A DNA stretch of 64,000 nucleotides from Flavobacterium circumlabens (lineage in GTDB: Bacteria; Bacteroidota; Bacteroidia; Flavobacteriales; Flavobacteriaceae), in the NCBI RefSeq assembly GCF_004345565.1, contig NZ_SLWA01000003.1, positions 496,001 to 560,000 on the forward strand, read 5' to 3'. Shown here piece by piece: positions 9,823 to 18,665 of the stretch (positions are counted from its first letter, which is position 1; every line of letters begins with the position of its first letter). A program made the position numbers and the translations under genes. The notes under the pieces were generated by a model, which was not told where the DNA came from, did not search any database, and worked only from the letters and a program-made list of their open reading frames with translations.

Positions 9823-10488
9823 ATGTTTTGAGTGGCTATATAATAATGATGATTTTTAGAAGCTATTTCCTGCTATTCGCTCCAATCTTTTATTTTTTTA
9901 AAGAAAAAAAATAAATTAAGTCTAAAGTAGTTTATAAATAGTAGTTTAGGAGTTAGACTCTCATAGAAGGTAACGATTTAGTAACGATTCTCTTTACATT
10001 ATTTTACTCCACTATTTCTTGTAACTAAAACACAAAAATACAATAATTAGGCGAAAAGTTTTATCTTAATATCCTGTTTTTGTTAATCATTGATTTGCAT
10101 TTGTAGTTATAAATAAGTTTATAAAATAAAATCACTATTTTAATCTAAATCATTGTTGTCCAATAAAAGTAATGGAACGTTTATTTTTATAGTTACCGCT
10201 CAGGAAGATCAGCTTGAAGAATATATAGATAAAGAACTTTAGTATAAAGTATCTAATTTGAAGCAGTGCATAAAAATGTACTGCTTTTTCTTTGCCCATA
10301 CCTGCCAATTGGTAAAACCTCTTATTGAAATATAAATTTCTATACAATTCTTCCAAAAACGTTATTTCCCAATACTTTGCACAATTTTATAAAACTTTCA
10401 AAAATCAGCCAAACCAATTGGCAAGACTTGGCAAACAATTTCTTTTTAGTTATTCAATTTTGTACAGGAAACATTAAATACTTGTGCA
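9823..10488. other. Non-coding boundary region with a possible decayed coding tail
   Basis: No complete gene is visible. A stretch open for about 30 codons ends at a TAG near 10240 and reads FIVTAQEDQLEEYIDKEL, which may be the tail of a lost gene; I do not recognise it. A hairpin-like GCAGT...ACTGC lies near 10264-10284. Between 10380 and 10440 several TTGGCAA/TTGCCAA words flank the start of the HTH pair, which may be binding sites for those proteins. Confidence 0.35.
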
Positions 10489-10839
10489 ATGAACATTATA
10501 ACAATTGAAGAAGAAGTTTGGAAACAACTAAACGACCGTATAAAATTCATCAGCGAATATATATTAAAATTGGAAGATTCCAGCTACGATGACCTTTGGC
10601 TCAACAACCATGAAGTCTGCCAGTATCTCCATATCAGTGAGAAAACCCTTTGGCGTATGCGTACCAACGGTGAGCTTGCTTATTCCAAAATCTATGGACA
10701 GTATTTCTACACTATTGGTGCCATAAAAAATATGCTCAATGCCAATGCCGTACAAACCAGCGATGAATATGTAGTAGAGTTGATGGCTAAAGGTAAAAGC
10801 TATATCGAAAAAGGCAGAAAGTTAAAATCAAGCAAATAA
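10489..10839 (+). CDS. Small HTH (excisionase-like) DNA-binding protein
   Basis: A 116-residue protein. Residues about 35-95 form a MerR/excisionase-type winged helix (HTH_17 style): DLWLNNHEVCQYLHISEKTL, then a WRMRTNGELAYSKIYGQYFY wing. Such small proteins occur in pairs at the start of Bacteroidota conjugative transposons and mobilisable elements, where they regulate excision or transfer genes. A second HTH gene begins 23 bases after its stop. No integrase or relaxase is present nearby, so it is probably an orphan of a decayed element. The exact role cannot be assigned. Confidence 0.8.
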   Translation: MNIITIEEEVWKQLNDRIKFISEYILKLEDSSYDDLWLNNHEVCQYLHISEKTLWRMRTNGELAYSKIYGQYFYTIGAIKNMLNANAVQTSDEYVVELMAKGKSYIEKGRKLKSSK

Positions 10840-10862
10840 TGAATCTGTAAAACCATATTATT

Positions 10863-11171
10863 ATGAATATTGACAAAATGGAATTTATAGCATGGATGGA
10901 AAGAATTATGAGCCGTTTTGATTTACTCAACGATCATATTAATGATATAAAAAAACAGTGTTGCAGTATTGATGGTGAAGAATTACTGGACAATCAGGAT
11001 TTGCTCCAAATGCTCAAAATAAGCAACCGTTCTCTACAACGTTACCGCTCCATCGGGAAGCTCCCTTATTATACCATAAGTGGAAAACTCTACTACAAAT
11101 TATCTGACGTGCATCAGTTTATCAGAGAGAGTTTTACACCTCCTATGCCCAAAATGAAAGCCAACAAGTGA
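10863..11171 (+). CDS. Second small HTH (excisionase-like) DNA-binding protein
   Basis: A 102-residue partner of the preceding gene. The N-terminal 35 residues are helical. Residues about 38-95 form the same winged-helix type, with LLDNQDLLQMLKISNRSLQR followed by RSIGKLPYYTISGKLYYKLS. The two HTH proteins share layout but only modest identity, so they are old paralogues rather than a recent duplication. A decayed mobile-element fragment follows. The likely role is transcriptional control or excision of a mobile element that is now largely gone. Confidence 0.8.
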   Translation: MNIDKMEFIAWMERIMSRFDLLNDHINDIKKQCCSIDGEELLDNQDLLQMLKISNRSLQRYRSIGKLPYYTISGKLYYKLSDVHQFIRESFTPPMPKMKANK

Positions 11172-11187
11172 CAAACAGTGCCACAGA

Positions 11188-11418
11188 ATGCCAACTAATC
11201 CAAAGCTGCAAATTCTGGCAAAAGTGAGCATTAAGCACGGATTGGTAAAACAAGGATTAAAATTGCAGTTTATAGCAAAAAATGTTCCGTGGAAAGAAAC
11301 ATTTCTTTTGAATTTAATTAAAAGCAACCTTCAAGCAGAAAAGATGATAAAAAAAACTACCGAAAAACAACAGCCAATCCAGCCAAAACAAAATAATCAA
11401 AAAGGTCGCAAAATGTAA
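11188..11418 (+). pseudogene. C-terminal fragment of a mobile-element protein
   Basis: Open for 76 codons. The body (KHGLVKQGLKLQFIAKNVPW, then KETFLLNLIKSNL) and the Lys/Gln-rich tail ending KGRKM resemble, from memory, the C-terminal end of large accessory proteins carried by Bacteroidota conjugative elements, in which a VPWKETFL-type segment precedes a basic tail. The ORF has no N-terminal domain of its own. I therefore treat it as a remnant that happens to keep an in-frame ATG. It could also be a small expressed basic protein. Confidence 0.4.
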
Positions 11419-11522
11419 ATCGAAAATGCTAGACATTAAAACGGCTAAAGTTTGACATTTTTTTATACCCAATTTCTGTTTAGAAAATAGAAGAACCCGA
11501 ATTATTCAGCCTGCTATAAAAT

Positions 11523-11651
11523 TCCATTGAGGGTGCTTCCCGTAAAATAGCTGAGCTTTTGAATAGCACCTTTTCATCTGTGAACGATACCAGTTCTTCC
11601 ACTTTGCGGAATAATGATTTGAATGATTTTGACATTGGAGAGTTTGTCTGA
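11523..11651 (+). pseudogene. C-terminal remnant, copy 1 of a degenerate pair
   Basis: An open stretch with no start reads EGASRKIAELLNSTF, later SSSTLRNNDLNDFDIGEFV, then TGA at 11649-11651. The same sequence family recurs about 350 bases downstream in copy 2. The protein family is not recognised. Presence of two decayed tails argues for a tandem gene pair in the lost mobile element. Confidence 0.5.
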
Positions 11652-11688
11652 AAAGGTAGTTTTCCATTGTTTTTAAAAATGGAATAGT

Positions 11689-12004
11689 ATGGAAAGGGAA
11701 TTACCTATTATAAATATCGAAAGAACGGATTTTCTTGTCGATGTTATTAAAGAAGAACTTAAGGAGAAAGCAAATATTCAAAATGTCGTAGGCATAAATA
11801 AAATGTATTACGTTGGCGATGGATACAGTTTTGATTATGATCAAAGTTCAAAAATCATTTTGAACATCAATTTAGTAAGAGTTTCGGTGCCTTCCGAACA
11901 AAAGGGGAACTATTGGACGGCATCCTATCTTGTGAAACGGATAAAGGCTCTTCTATTTTGCGGAAAATAATTTGGGTTATTTTGATATTGGAGACTTTTT
12001 GTGA
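11689..12004 (+). pseudogene. Frameshifted gene remnant, copy 2 of the degenerate pair
   Basis: An ATG at 11689 opens a 93-codon frame beginning MERELPIINIERTDFLVD, with VGDGYSFDYDQ near residue 43. Near 11876 the homology moves to another frame, which reads GAFRTKGELLDGIL and then DKGSSILRK. A further shift near 11966 restores NNLGYFDIGDFL and a TGA at 12002-12004. This aligns with copy 1 (AELLNSTF / GELLDGIL; LRNNDLNDFDIGEFV / LRK-NNLGYFDIGDFL). The apparent 93-residue ORF is therefore a broken gene. The start resembles, from memory, accessory proteins of Bacteroidota mobile elements. Confidence 0.55.
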
Positions 12005-12097
12005 ATTAGCTATAGTGTAGCTAACTGATATTTTAAGATTGATGCCTTATTTATTTATTAAGATTCATTTGATAGTTTCTTTTAATGATAGTAAGAA

Positions 12098-13168
12098 TTA
12101 TTTCAGCGATTTATTTTCTTCCTCAAAACTTGTTTCTTCATTGCTGGTAAGATTTTCAATTGTAATCACTTCGGCTGCAATATTGATAACTTCATCTGGC
12201 TGCTGAAAAGTTGCCAGATACCTGTAAAGGAGTTCAACTCCTCTATATCCCTGCTCGTAAGGTTTTTGATTAATTAGAAAGTCAATAACTCCAGCTTTTA
12301 AATATGGTACATTGCCCGTAACAAGGTCAAAGGCTAAAAATCGAACTTTTTGATCTTTGTTTAAAAGTTTAGCTACCATATGAGCTCTGGAGTTTGGAAT
12401 AAATATTCCATCACTTTTAGTAAGAGCCATTAATTTCTCTGTTATTTTGGCAGTTAGTTGAGCATCGTTAATATTTATATTTATTAATTCTGTCTTTATT
12501 TTTTTATTGTCTTTGAAATAAGCTTTAAATCCATCTATTCTGCTAACTACATTTGGATTGATATTTTGTTCATTGAAGATATTGAAAATAAGATATTTAG
12601 CGGGATGTTCCTGTCCATAATTAATTAATCTACCGGCGAGTCTCCCACCTTGATTAGCGTCCTGCCCAAGATTTGACAATGCGCCATATTTGGTGTTGTT
12701 AGTTCCCAACAGTACAAATGGAATTTTTTTGGTTACACATTTTCTCAAAAACGCTTTAATCGAAGGATTTTGCGGCTGTGTGGTGATAATGGCACTATTT
12801 TTTTCAAGAAAAATCTTTTTTTCAACATCTTTGAAAGTGTCAATATTATTTTGATCATAGAAGTAATAACTTATCTGCAGTCCGAAGGGGAGATAATTTT
12901 TTCCCGCCATTTCGGTTGATTTAGCAATTGGCTCCCAATAATCTCCTGCCTTATGTTCAGGAAGTATGACCGCTACTTTCAGGCTTTTGCTCAACGCTAA
13001 GTTTCTAGCGTGCGTATTGGGAGTAAAATTATATTCTTTAATAATTTTCTCAATTTGTTTTTGCTTGTCCTCTGCCACATAGCCCCTTTTATTCACTACG
13101 CGGTCAACAGTCCCTCTGGACACATTTGCAATTTTTGCAATTTCATTAATTGTTAAATTTTTTTTCAT
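12098..13168 (-). CDS. LacI-family transcriptional regulator of the adjacent polysaccharide locus
   Basis: 356 residues from the chosen ATG (13166-13168, reading MKKNLTINEIAKIANVSRG). An upstream in-frame start would add 12 residues with no homology to the HTH. The N-terminal LacI HTH (VSRGTVDRVVNKRGYV) and hinge are followed by a periplasmic-binding-protein-like sensor domain (about 60-340). The gene diverges from the enzyme operon. The 372-bp spacer holds a 36-bp palindrome of the CG-centred type bound by LacI proteins, and two close copies of its core lie before susC. It is probably a sugar-responsive repressor of both blocks. The effector cannot be read from the sequence. Confidence 0.9.
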   Translation of the reverse strand: MKKNLTINEIAKIANVSRGTVDRVVNKRGYVAEDKQKQIEKIIKEYNFTPNTHARNLALSKSLKVAVILPEHKAGDYWEPIAKSTEMAGKNYLPFGLQISYYFYDQNNIDTFKDVEKKIFLEKNSAIITTQPQNPSIKAFLRKCVTKKIPFVLLGTNNTKYGALSNLGQDANQGGRLAGRLINYGQEHPAKYLIFNIFNEQNINPNVVSRIDGFKAYFKDNKKIKTELINININDAQLTAKITEKLMALTKSDGIFIPNSRAHMVAKLLNKDQKVRFLAFDLVTGNVPYLKAGVIDFLINQKPYEQGYRGVELLYRYLATFQQPDEVINIAAEVITIENLTSNEETSFEEENKSLK

Positions 13169-13435
13169 AATAATCCCGCTAAGTTTTATTGACGTACCTG
13201 ACAAAAGTAAATAGTTTCACATACCATTTATAATATTCTTCCAAAAATAAATAAAAATAGAAATATTTAAAGTTATCAACCAGATCAATAGTGATTCATC
13301 CGGTTTATCAATTTTTTGTATATTTTATTTACTTGATTCAATAGTAAGCTTTGTATTGTATATTTAAGTGTTTTTTATCTTCAAAATTATTAAAAGCAAA
13401 TTTTATATAATTTTTTATTGCTATATTCAAAAAAA

Positions 13436-13466
13436 TTTGGATATTTGCTACAAATATATATATTTT
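13436..13466 (+). promoter_or_regulatory. Probable promoter of the enzyme operon
   Basis: TTTG (13436-13439), 19 bases, then TATATTTT (13459-13466) fits the Bacteroidota -33 TTTG / -7 TAnnTTTG pattern with one mismatch. The -7 box touches the operator palindrome, so bound repressor would block initiation. Confidence 0.55.
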
Positions 13467-13500
13467 TACTTAATCTGTGCACGGGCACAGATTAAGTAAA
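13465..13500. promoter_or_regulatory. LacI-type operator: 36-bp palindrome
   Basis: Two perfect 16-bp arms (TTTACTTAATCTGTGC at 13465-13480, complement at 13485-13500) flank ACGG, so the centre is CG. The core CTGTGC-N4-GCACAG recurs twice before susC. It lies between the divergent LacI gene and the first enzyme gene, and has no T run, which argues for an operator rather than a terminator. Confidence 0.85.
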
Positions 13501-13540
13501 TTTCGAAAGCCTTTTATTTGTTGAATAAAATTATTGACCC

Positions 13541-15079
13541 ATGATTTTTAAAATAACCACACTAGAAAAAGTTTTTTATCCTTATAGCAAATTTAAATTA
13601 CTGTTAATTAGTCTTTTACTTACCGGACAATTTATGCGGAGCCAGAGTGAAAACAAAATAAATAACGCTAAGTTTGAACCTGCTATCCCGCTAATTGGAA
13701 CAGTTGAATCTCGAAATGCCAGAGAAATAAAAGTTTCTAATTGGATTATCGGCTGTGAGACCCTTGACAGGGATATGACTGACTATCATCAGTACAAGGA
13801 ATATTTAGGGCCGCTGGGGATCAAAAGATTAAGAATGCAGGCTGGCTGGGCAAAAACAGAAAAGCAAAAAGGAAAGTATGACTGGCAATGGCTGGATAAA
13901 ATTGTGGATGATGCCACAAAACGCGGTTTAGAAATCTGGATGGAAACCTCTTATGGCAATCCAATATACGAAGGCGGAGGAGGTATCAATTTAAGTGCCG
14001 GGCTTCCCAATTCTGAAGAGGCACTTCTCGCATGGGACAAATGGGTCAAAGCTCTTGTTGTAAGATATAAGGATAAGATCAAGGAATGGGAAGTTTGGAA
14101 TGAACCTAATTTTGGAGACAATAAAATAAATTCTCCTGAAAAAGTAGCCGAATTAAATATCCGCACTGCAGAAATAATAAAAAGCATTCAACCAAAGGCA
14201 ATAATCTCAGGACTATCTCTGGGGCATATTGATCTGCAATATGCCGACCGCTTTTTTAAAGTACTTCATGATAAAAAAAAATTAGATCTTTTTGATAATA
14301 TGACTTATCATGATTATGTATACAATCCTGATTCTAATTACGGGAATGTAGCTGCTTTACGCTCCGTTCTGGACAAATACGATCCTAAAATTAAATTACG
14401 GCAGGGAGAAAATGGAGCTCCATCCTTTGGAGGTGGCGGAAGAGGAGCATTGGGTGATTATGACTGGACAGAACTTTCTCAGGCCAAATGGAACACGCGA
14501 AGAATGTTGGGTAACCTTGGGCATGATATCCAGTGCAGTATTTTGGGAATTATTGATATGAACTATGGCTTGGCCGGAAGTCCTATAACAAAACTAAATG
14601 TAAAAGGTATTATTGAATCTGATGCAACAAGAAAAGCAGTGCGACCGAAAATGGCATATTATGCTATGCAGCATATAGCATCTATATTTGATGATTCCCT
14701 GCAGCGTTTAACAGACCTTCACCATACCTATAACATAAAAGGTGCTGAAAATGGAGAACACCGGTACAGTTATGGCACAGACCGGAGCCTATCAGTGTAT
14801 GGTTATGAGCATAAAAATTCTAAAAAGCAGGTATTTACCATCTGGATGGATGAAAGTATTCCGCTCAATTCCAATACAGGCAGGCTCCAGGATTTTTCAT
14901 TTTCAAATGCAAATTTTGAAAATCCGGTATATGTTGATATTTTATCTGGAAAAGTTTATACAATTCCAAATGATAAATGGAGTAAAAGCGGGAACACTTT
15001 TACCTTCAAAGATATTTTAATTTATGATTCACCTATTTTGATAATTGACAAAAGTCTTTTAAAAATAAAGACACCATAA
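13541..15079 (+). CDS. Secreted clan GH-A glycoside hydrolase (GH39/GH5-like)
   Basis: 512 residues with an N-terminal hydrophobic signal segment (about 15-35, ending near MRSQS). A TIM-barrel glycosidase occupies about 60-420. WEVWNEPNF carries the likely acid/base Glu188, and QGENGAPS carries a candidate nucleophile, Glu290. The last 90 residues form a small beta-rich domain. The retaining clan GH-A mechanism is established for this fold. The exact family (GH39, GH5 or a newer family) and substrate are uncertain. It is the first gene after the operator and starts 41 bases past it; the GH10 gene follows after 30 bases, so it heads the operon. Confidence 0.75.
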   Translation: MIFKITTLEKVFYPYSKFKLLLISLLLTGQFMRSQSENKINNAKFEPAIPLIGTVESRNAREIKVSNWIIGCETLDRDMTDYHQYKEYLGPLGIKRLRMQAGWAKTEKQKGKYDWQWLDKIVDDATKRGLEIWMETSYGNPIYEGGGGINLSAGLPNSEEALLAWDKWVKALVVRYKDKIKEWEVWNEPNFGDNKINSPEKVAELNIRTAEIIKSIQPKAIISGLSLGHIDLQYADRFFKVLHDKKKLDLFDNMTYHDYVYNPDSNYGNVAALRSVLDKYDPKIKLRQGENGAPSFGGGGRGALGDYDWTELSQAKWNTRRMLGNLGHDIQCSILGIIDMNYGLAGSPITKLNVKGIIESDATRKAVRPKMAYYAMQHIASIFDDSLQRLTDLHHTYNIKGAENGEHRYSYGTDRSLSVYGYEHKNSKKQVFTIWMDESIPLNSNTGRLQDFSFSNANFENPVYVDILSGKVYTIPNDKWSKSGNTFTFKDILIYDSPILIIDKSLLKIKTP

Positions 15080-15109
15080 TTCATTCCTCTAATTTTATTT
15101 AATTAAATC

Positions 15110-16915
15110 ATGAAATTCAAAAAACTATTTGTGCTGCTTCTGCTTGTTTATGCAGGAGCTAGTGCACAGAGAAGCTACAGCCTCACATCAGACATTGAAG
15201 CTTTAAAACCGATTAATATTTTTCCTGAAAATGCGCAAAGCGATTTTGTCTTTAGAGATGGCTCAACACCTGATAAAAAAGCGACTTTTGTGGGCACGAC
15301 AGATAAAAACGACAATACAATTTTTACAGCAGAAGTTTTTGCAACAGCAAAATCACATTATGATGTCAATGTGAAATGGATTAGTAGCAAAGCTGTAAAA
15401 AAAGGCGATGTGATACTGGCCAGATTATCTATGAGAGCCCTATACGCCAGACAGGAATCTGGAGAGGCTGTAGTAAATTTTTATATGAACCGTAAAAACT
15501 ATAGCGGGGACAAAAGTATTATTATCCAGCTTGGTGCAGGACCTGAATGGAAAGAATATAATATGCCATTTGTAGCGTTAACAGATATGCCTGCCGGAGA
15601 AGGTGAAATTTTTATTTCTCTGGGAGCACTTTCACAAAAGGTAGAAATAAAAGACTTAGTTGTTTTGAATTTCGAGAATAAGGTTTCTTTGGAAAAACTG
15701 CCTGTAACACGTTTTACCTATTTGGGACGTGAAGAGAAGGCTCCTTGGCGAACCCAAGCCTTAAAAAGAATTGAAGAAATTAGAACAGGGCCAATTGACA
15801 TTCGTGTAACAGATTCGAAAGGAATAGCGGTCAAAGGGGCAAAAGTTGAGGTTAAAATGAAAACTTCAGATTTTATATGGGGAACAGCCGCTAATGAGGA
15901 GATTTTAGCCGAAGAACTGCCAGATTCTAAAAATTACAAGAAAAATATTTTAGAACTTTTTAATACAGCCGTAATAGAGAATGGCTTTAAAGGAGGGTCA
16001 TGGAAACAAAATAAAAAGAAGCAACAGCAAACAATAGAAGCATTTGAATGGCTGGAGAAAAATAAATTCAGACAGCGTGGTCATAATTTAGTATGGCCAG
16101 CATGGAAATTTAATCCCGCAAATGTAAAAACGCTGGCGCAGAAAGATCCGAAGGCATTCGAAAAATACATTGAAGATGAAATACGCGAGAAAACTTCTTT
16201 CTTAAAAGGAAGAGTAATTGGGTGGGATGTTATAAATGAACTAATACATGAAAAAGAGTTTTTTGCTTACCTGCCAAAAGACATTGAGGCTAAATGGTTT
16301 CAGATTGCCAAATCGATAGATCCTCAGGCGCAAATGTTTATTAATGAATATGGGATGCTTAACAGCATCGCAAGCCCGAAAAATATCCAGGAATATTTAC
16401 AACTAATCAGAGATTTGCGAGCTAAGGGAGCAACTATCGATGCAATAGGCATTCAGGGACATGTGGGAAGGCAGCCGCGAAATCCAGAGCAGGTAATCTC
16501 CGATCTTGAGTTATTCAGATCCACTGGACTTCCTGTTCAAATCACAGAATTTGATATTAATATGAAAGATGAAGAACTTCAGGCAGACTACACAAGAGAT
16601 TTTTTAATTGCATGTTACGGCTCGTCTGTTGTGACGGGATTTACTATATGGGGTTTTTGGGAGCCTAGACACTGGAAACCGGATGCTGCTATGTTTAAAA
16701 AAGACTGGACACCAAAGCCTAATGCTCACATATGGCGTGAGCTGGTTACCAAGCAGTGGAAAACAAACTTCACACAGGAGTCTGACAGTGAAGGTGCTGT
16801 TCGTTCAAGAGGACATTTTGGACTTTATGAAATAACAGTAACAAAAGGAACAATAGTAACAAAAGTAATGCATCAATTTAATAAGGACAGCCAGAAATTA
16901 GAGATAAAATTATAG
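15110..16915 (+). CDS. Secreted GH10-family hydrolase with N-terminal beta-sandwich
   Basis: 601 residues. Signal peptide about 1-19, a CBM-like beta-sandwich about 25-195, a short Ig-like segment about 215-260, and a GH10 barrel about 260-570. The acid/base is Glu377 in WDVINE and the nucleophile Glu480 in ITEFDI. The usual GH10 motif RGHTLVWH is RGHNLVWP here (323-330), so the conserved minus-one-subsite His is replaced by Pro330. Canonical GH10 enzymes are endo-beta-1,4-xylanases. This substitution and the locus context make a xylan-like but non-standard substrate possible. No T9SS tail is present. Confidence 0.85.
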   Translation: MKFKKLFVLLLLVYAGASAQRSYSLTSDIEALKPINIFPENAQSDFVFRDGSTPDKKATFVGTTDKNDNTIFTAEVFATAKSHYDVNVKWISSKAVKKGDVILARLSMRALYARQESGEAVVNFYMNRKNYSGDKSIIIQLGAGPEWKEYNMPFVALTDMPAGEGEIFISLGALSQKVEIKDLVVLNFENKVSLEKLPVTRFTYLGREEKAPWRTQALKRIEEIRTGPIDIRVTDSKGIAVKGAKVEVKMKTSDFIWGTAANEEILAEELPDSKNYKKNILELFNTAVIENGFKGGSWKQNKKKQQQTIEAFEWLEKNKFRQRGHNLVWPAWKFNPANVKTLAQKDPKAFEKYIEDEIREKTSFLKGRVIGWDVINELIHEKEFFAYLPKDIEAKWFQIAKSIDPQAQMFINEYGMLNSIASPKNIQEYLQLIRDLRAKGATIDAIGIQGHVGRQPRNPEQVISDLELFRSTGLPVQITEFDINMKDEELQADYTRDFLIACYGSSVVTGFTIWGFWEPRHWKPDAAMFKKDWTPKPNAHIWRELVTKQWKTNFTQESDSEGAVRSRGHFGLYEITVTKGTIVTKVMHQFNKDSQKLEIKL

Positions 16916-17008
16916 TAGCTGACAGTACTGGATCCCAAAGAATTGTAATGATTTTTTAGATAATAGGAATCGTTTTATACATTTAGAAATACTAAAAAAT
17001 TAAAAAAT

Positions 17009-18664
17009 ATGAAAAGGGCTATCTTTATAAATTTGATTTTACTGCTGGCTGTTCTGACAACATCAGTTTCAGGTGCCAGGAATATTTATGTGGCTACAAC
17101 CGGCAATGATTCCCCTAATGACGGTACAATTGACAAGCCTTACCTTACTATAAACAAAGCTGCACATGTTGCTGTGGCAGGAGATGTCGTGATTATAAAA
17201 TCGGGCACTTATTCTCCAACACTTCAGATTGATCTTATAAATTCCGGTACATCTCTCCTCCCAATTACCTACAAAGCAGAGATTTCAGGGGAGGTAATCA
17301 TAGATGGTTCAGTCTCTGTAACCCCTAACGTCTCAAACAGACGAGGACTAATTACTATTGCAGGGGCAAATGCCACAAATCTGAAAAGCTGGATTATTAT
17401 TGACGGGCTGCGAATTATAAATTCGAAATGGGCAGGCATCATAGCCATTAACAGCTCTAATATTACCATAAAAAATTGCAGTACATTTAATACTGGAGCC
17501 TCAGGGATAATTGGTGCTACGTCATCAAATATCAAAGTATTAAACAATAAAGTTCAGCAGGCTTGTGTGTATCCAGATAAAGCAGCAGGTACAAATGAAT
17601 GTATCACTATGGCAAGCGTGGAGACATTTGAGGTAGGATATAATACTGTTTCTGATCGCCCGACAGATCCATCTAACGGAGGAGAGGGAATTGATGCAAA
17701 AAATGCCAGCAGTAATGGAACTATCCACCATAATACGGTTTTTAATTTGTATCGTGTCGGTATTTATGTAGATGCCTATCAAAAAAATATTAATAATGTA
17801 GAGGTTTATGCCAACAAAGTTTATGATATAGGCGGCGGAGGAATTACTATCGCCAGCGAGGAAGGCGGCACTGCAAAAGGAGTGAAAGTTCACGATAATG
17901 TCATATATAATATAAAAAAAGTAGGAATTCGGATTGCCGGTTATCTTAACAACGGTCCATTGCAGGAGATTGATGTATATCAGAATACTATTGTAAACTG
18001 CGGTACAAGTGCAGGAAATTGGGAGAACTGCGGACTGTTGATTGAAGCCACAAATGCAGCAAATTACGGATTCAATATAAGAAACAACATAATCGCCGGA
18101 TCACCTGTCCAAATAAGAGGCAACAACCAGACCTATCCGATTGTTATTGATAACAATATATTATTTGGAAGCACCTTGCTTTCAGGAACCAATGCAATTT
18201 TACTTGATCCTAAGTTTGTAGACGCTGCATCCAATGATTATAAATTAAAGGAAGGATCTCCCGCCATCAATAAAGTTGCAGGAGCGCCTTTGTCTATTAA
18301 GGATTTTAATGATTTGGCGAGGTCTTCAGGAAATCAGGGCGATCTTGGAGCCTTTGAATACAGCCCTAATCTGGGTACAGCAGATTTAATTCAAAAAGAG
18401 GCAAAAGATTTTAGGGTATATCCCAACCCGGTAAAGGAAACCATAAACATAGATATGCCGTTTGTTGACGCCCGTGAATATAAAGTAGCGTTGTATGATC
18501 TGCAGGGAAAGTTAATTTACAGCGAAGATGCTTCGGCTATTTTGCTATCAGGTACTGATTCATTTAGTATTAATAGCAATAAACTTAGCAGCGGGTTATA
18601 TGTGCTAAAAATTGTTGATAAAAATGGTGAAATTTTTTCTGCCAAAATAGTTATTGAAAAATAA
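17009..18664 (+). CDS. T9SS-secreted right-handed parallel beta-helix protein (candidate polysaccharide lyase)
   Basis: 551 residues. Signal peptide about 1-22, then NIYVATTGNDSPNDG and DGTIDKPYLTINKAA, the typical opening of DUF1565/pectate-lyase-like beta-helix proteins. Stacked Asn-rich coils run to about residue 440 (for example IRNNIIAG, IDNNILFGS). Residues about 470-551 form a type A T9SS sorting domain (YPNPVKETINI... LSSGLYVLKI), so it is exported and probably surface-anchored or released. The next gene starts two bases after the stop and encodes a GH105 enzyme, which acts on unsaturated uronyl ends that only a lyase makes. That coupling makes a lyase role plausible but unproven. Confidence 0.8.
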   Translation: MKRAIFINLILLLAVLTTSVSGARNIYVATTGNDSPNDGTIDKPYLTINKAAHVAVAGDVVIIKSGTYSPTLQIDLINSGTSLLPITYKAEISGEVIIDGSVSVTPNVSNRRGLITIAGANATNLKSWIIIDGLRIINSKWAGIIAINSSNITIKNCSTFNTGASGIIGATSSNIKVLNNKVQQACVYPDKAAGTNECITMASVETFEVGYNTVSDRPTDPSNGGEGIDAKNASSNGTIHHNTVFNLYRVGIYVDAYQKNINNVEVYANKVYDIGGGGITIASEEGGTAKGVKVHDNVIYNIKKVGIRIAGYLNNGPLQEIDVYQNTIVNCGTSAGNWENCGLLIEATNAANYGFNIRNNIIAGSPVQIRGNNQTYPIVIDNNILFGSTLLSGTNAILLDPKFVDAASNDYKLKEGSPAINKVAGAPLSIKDFNDLARSSGNQGDLGAFEYSPNLGTADLIQKEAKDFRVYPNPVKETINIDMPFVDAREYKVALYDLQGKLIYSEDASAILLSGTDSFSINSNKLSSGLYVLKIVDKNGEIFSAKIVIEK

Positions 18665-18665
18665 T

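Noticed and set aside
10150..10356. 68-codon ORF on the minus strand
   Set aside because: Aromatic-rich translation of AT-rich non-coding DNA, with no motif or ribosome-binding context.
11188..11970. Two intact small genes (76 and 93 codons)
   Set aside because: Frame-corrected similarity between 11523-11651 and 11889-12004 shows the second is broken, and the first lacks any N-terminal domain.
13465..13500. The 36-bp palindrome as a transcription terminator
   Set aside because: It has no T run, lies between divergent genes, and its core recurs in the susC promoter.
18654..18665. TTG start four codons before the GH105 gene
   Set aside because: It overlaps the upstream coding end; the ATG at 18666 directly follows that stop and opens the signal peptide.
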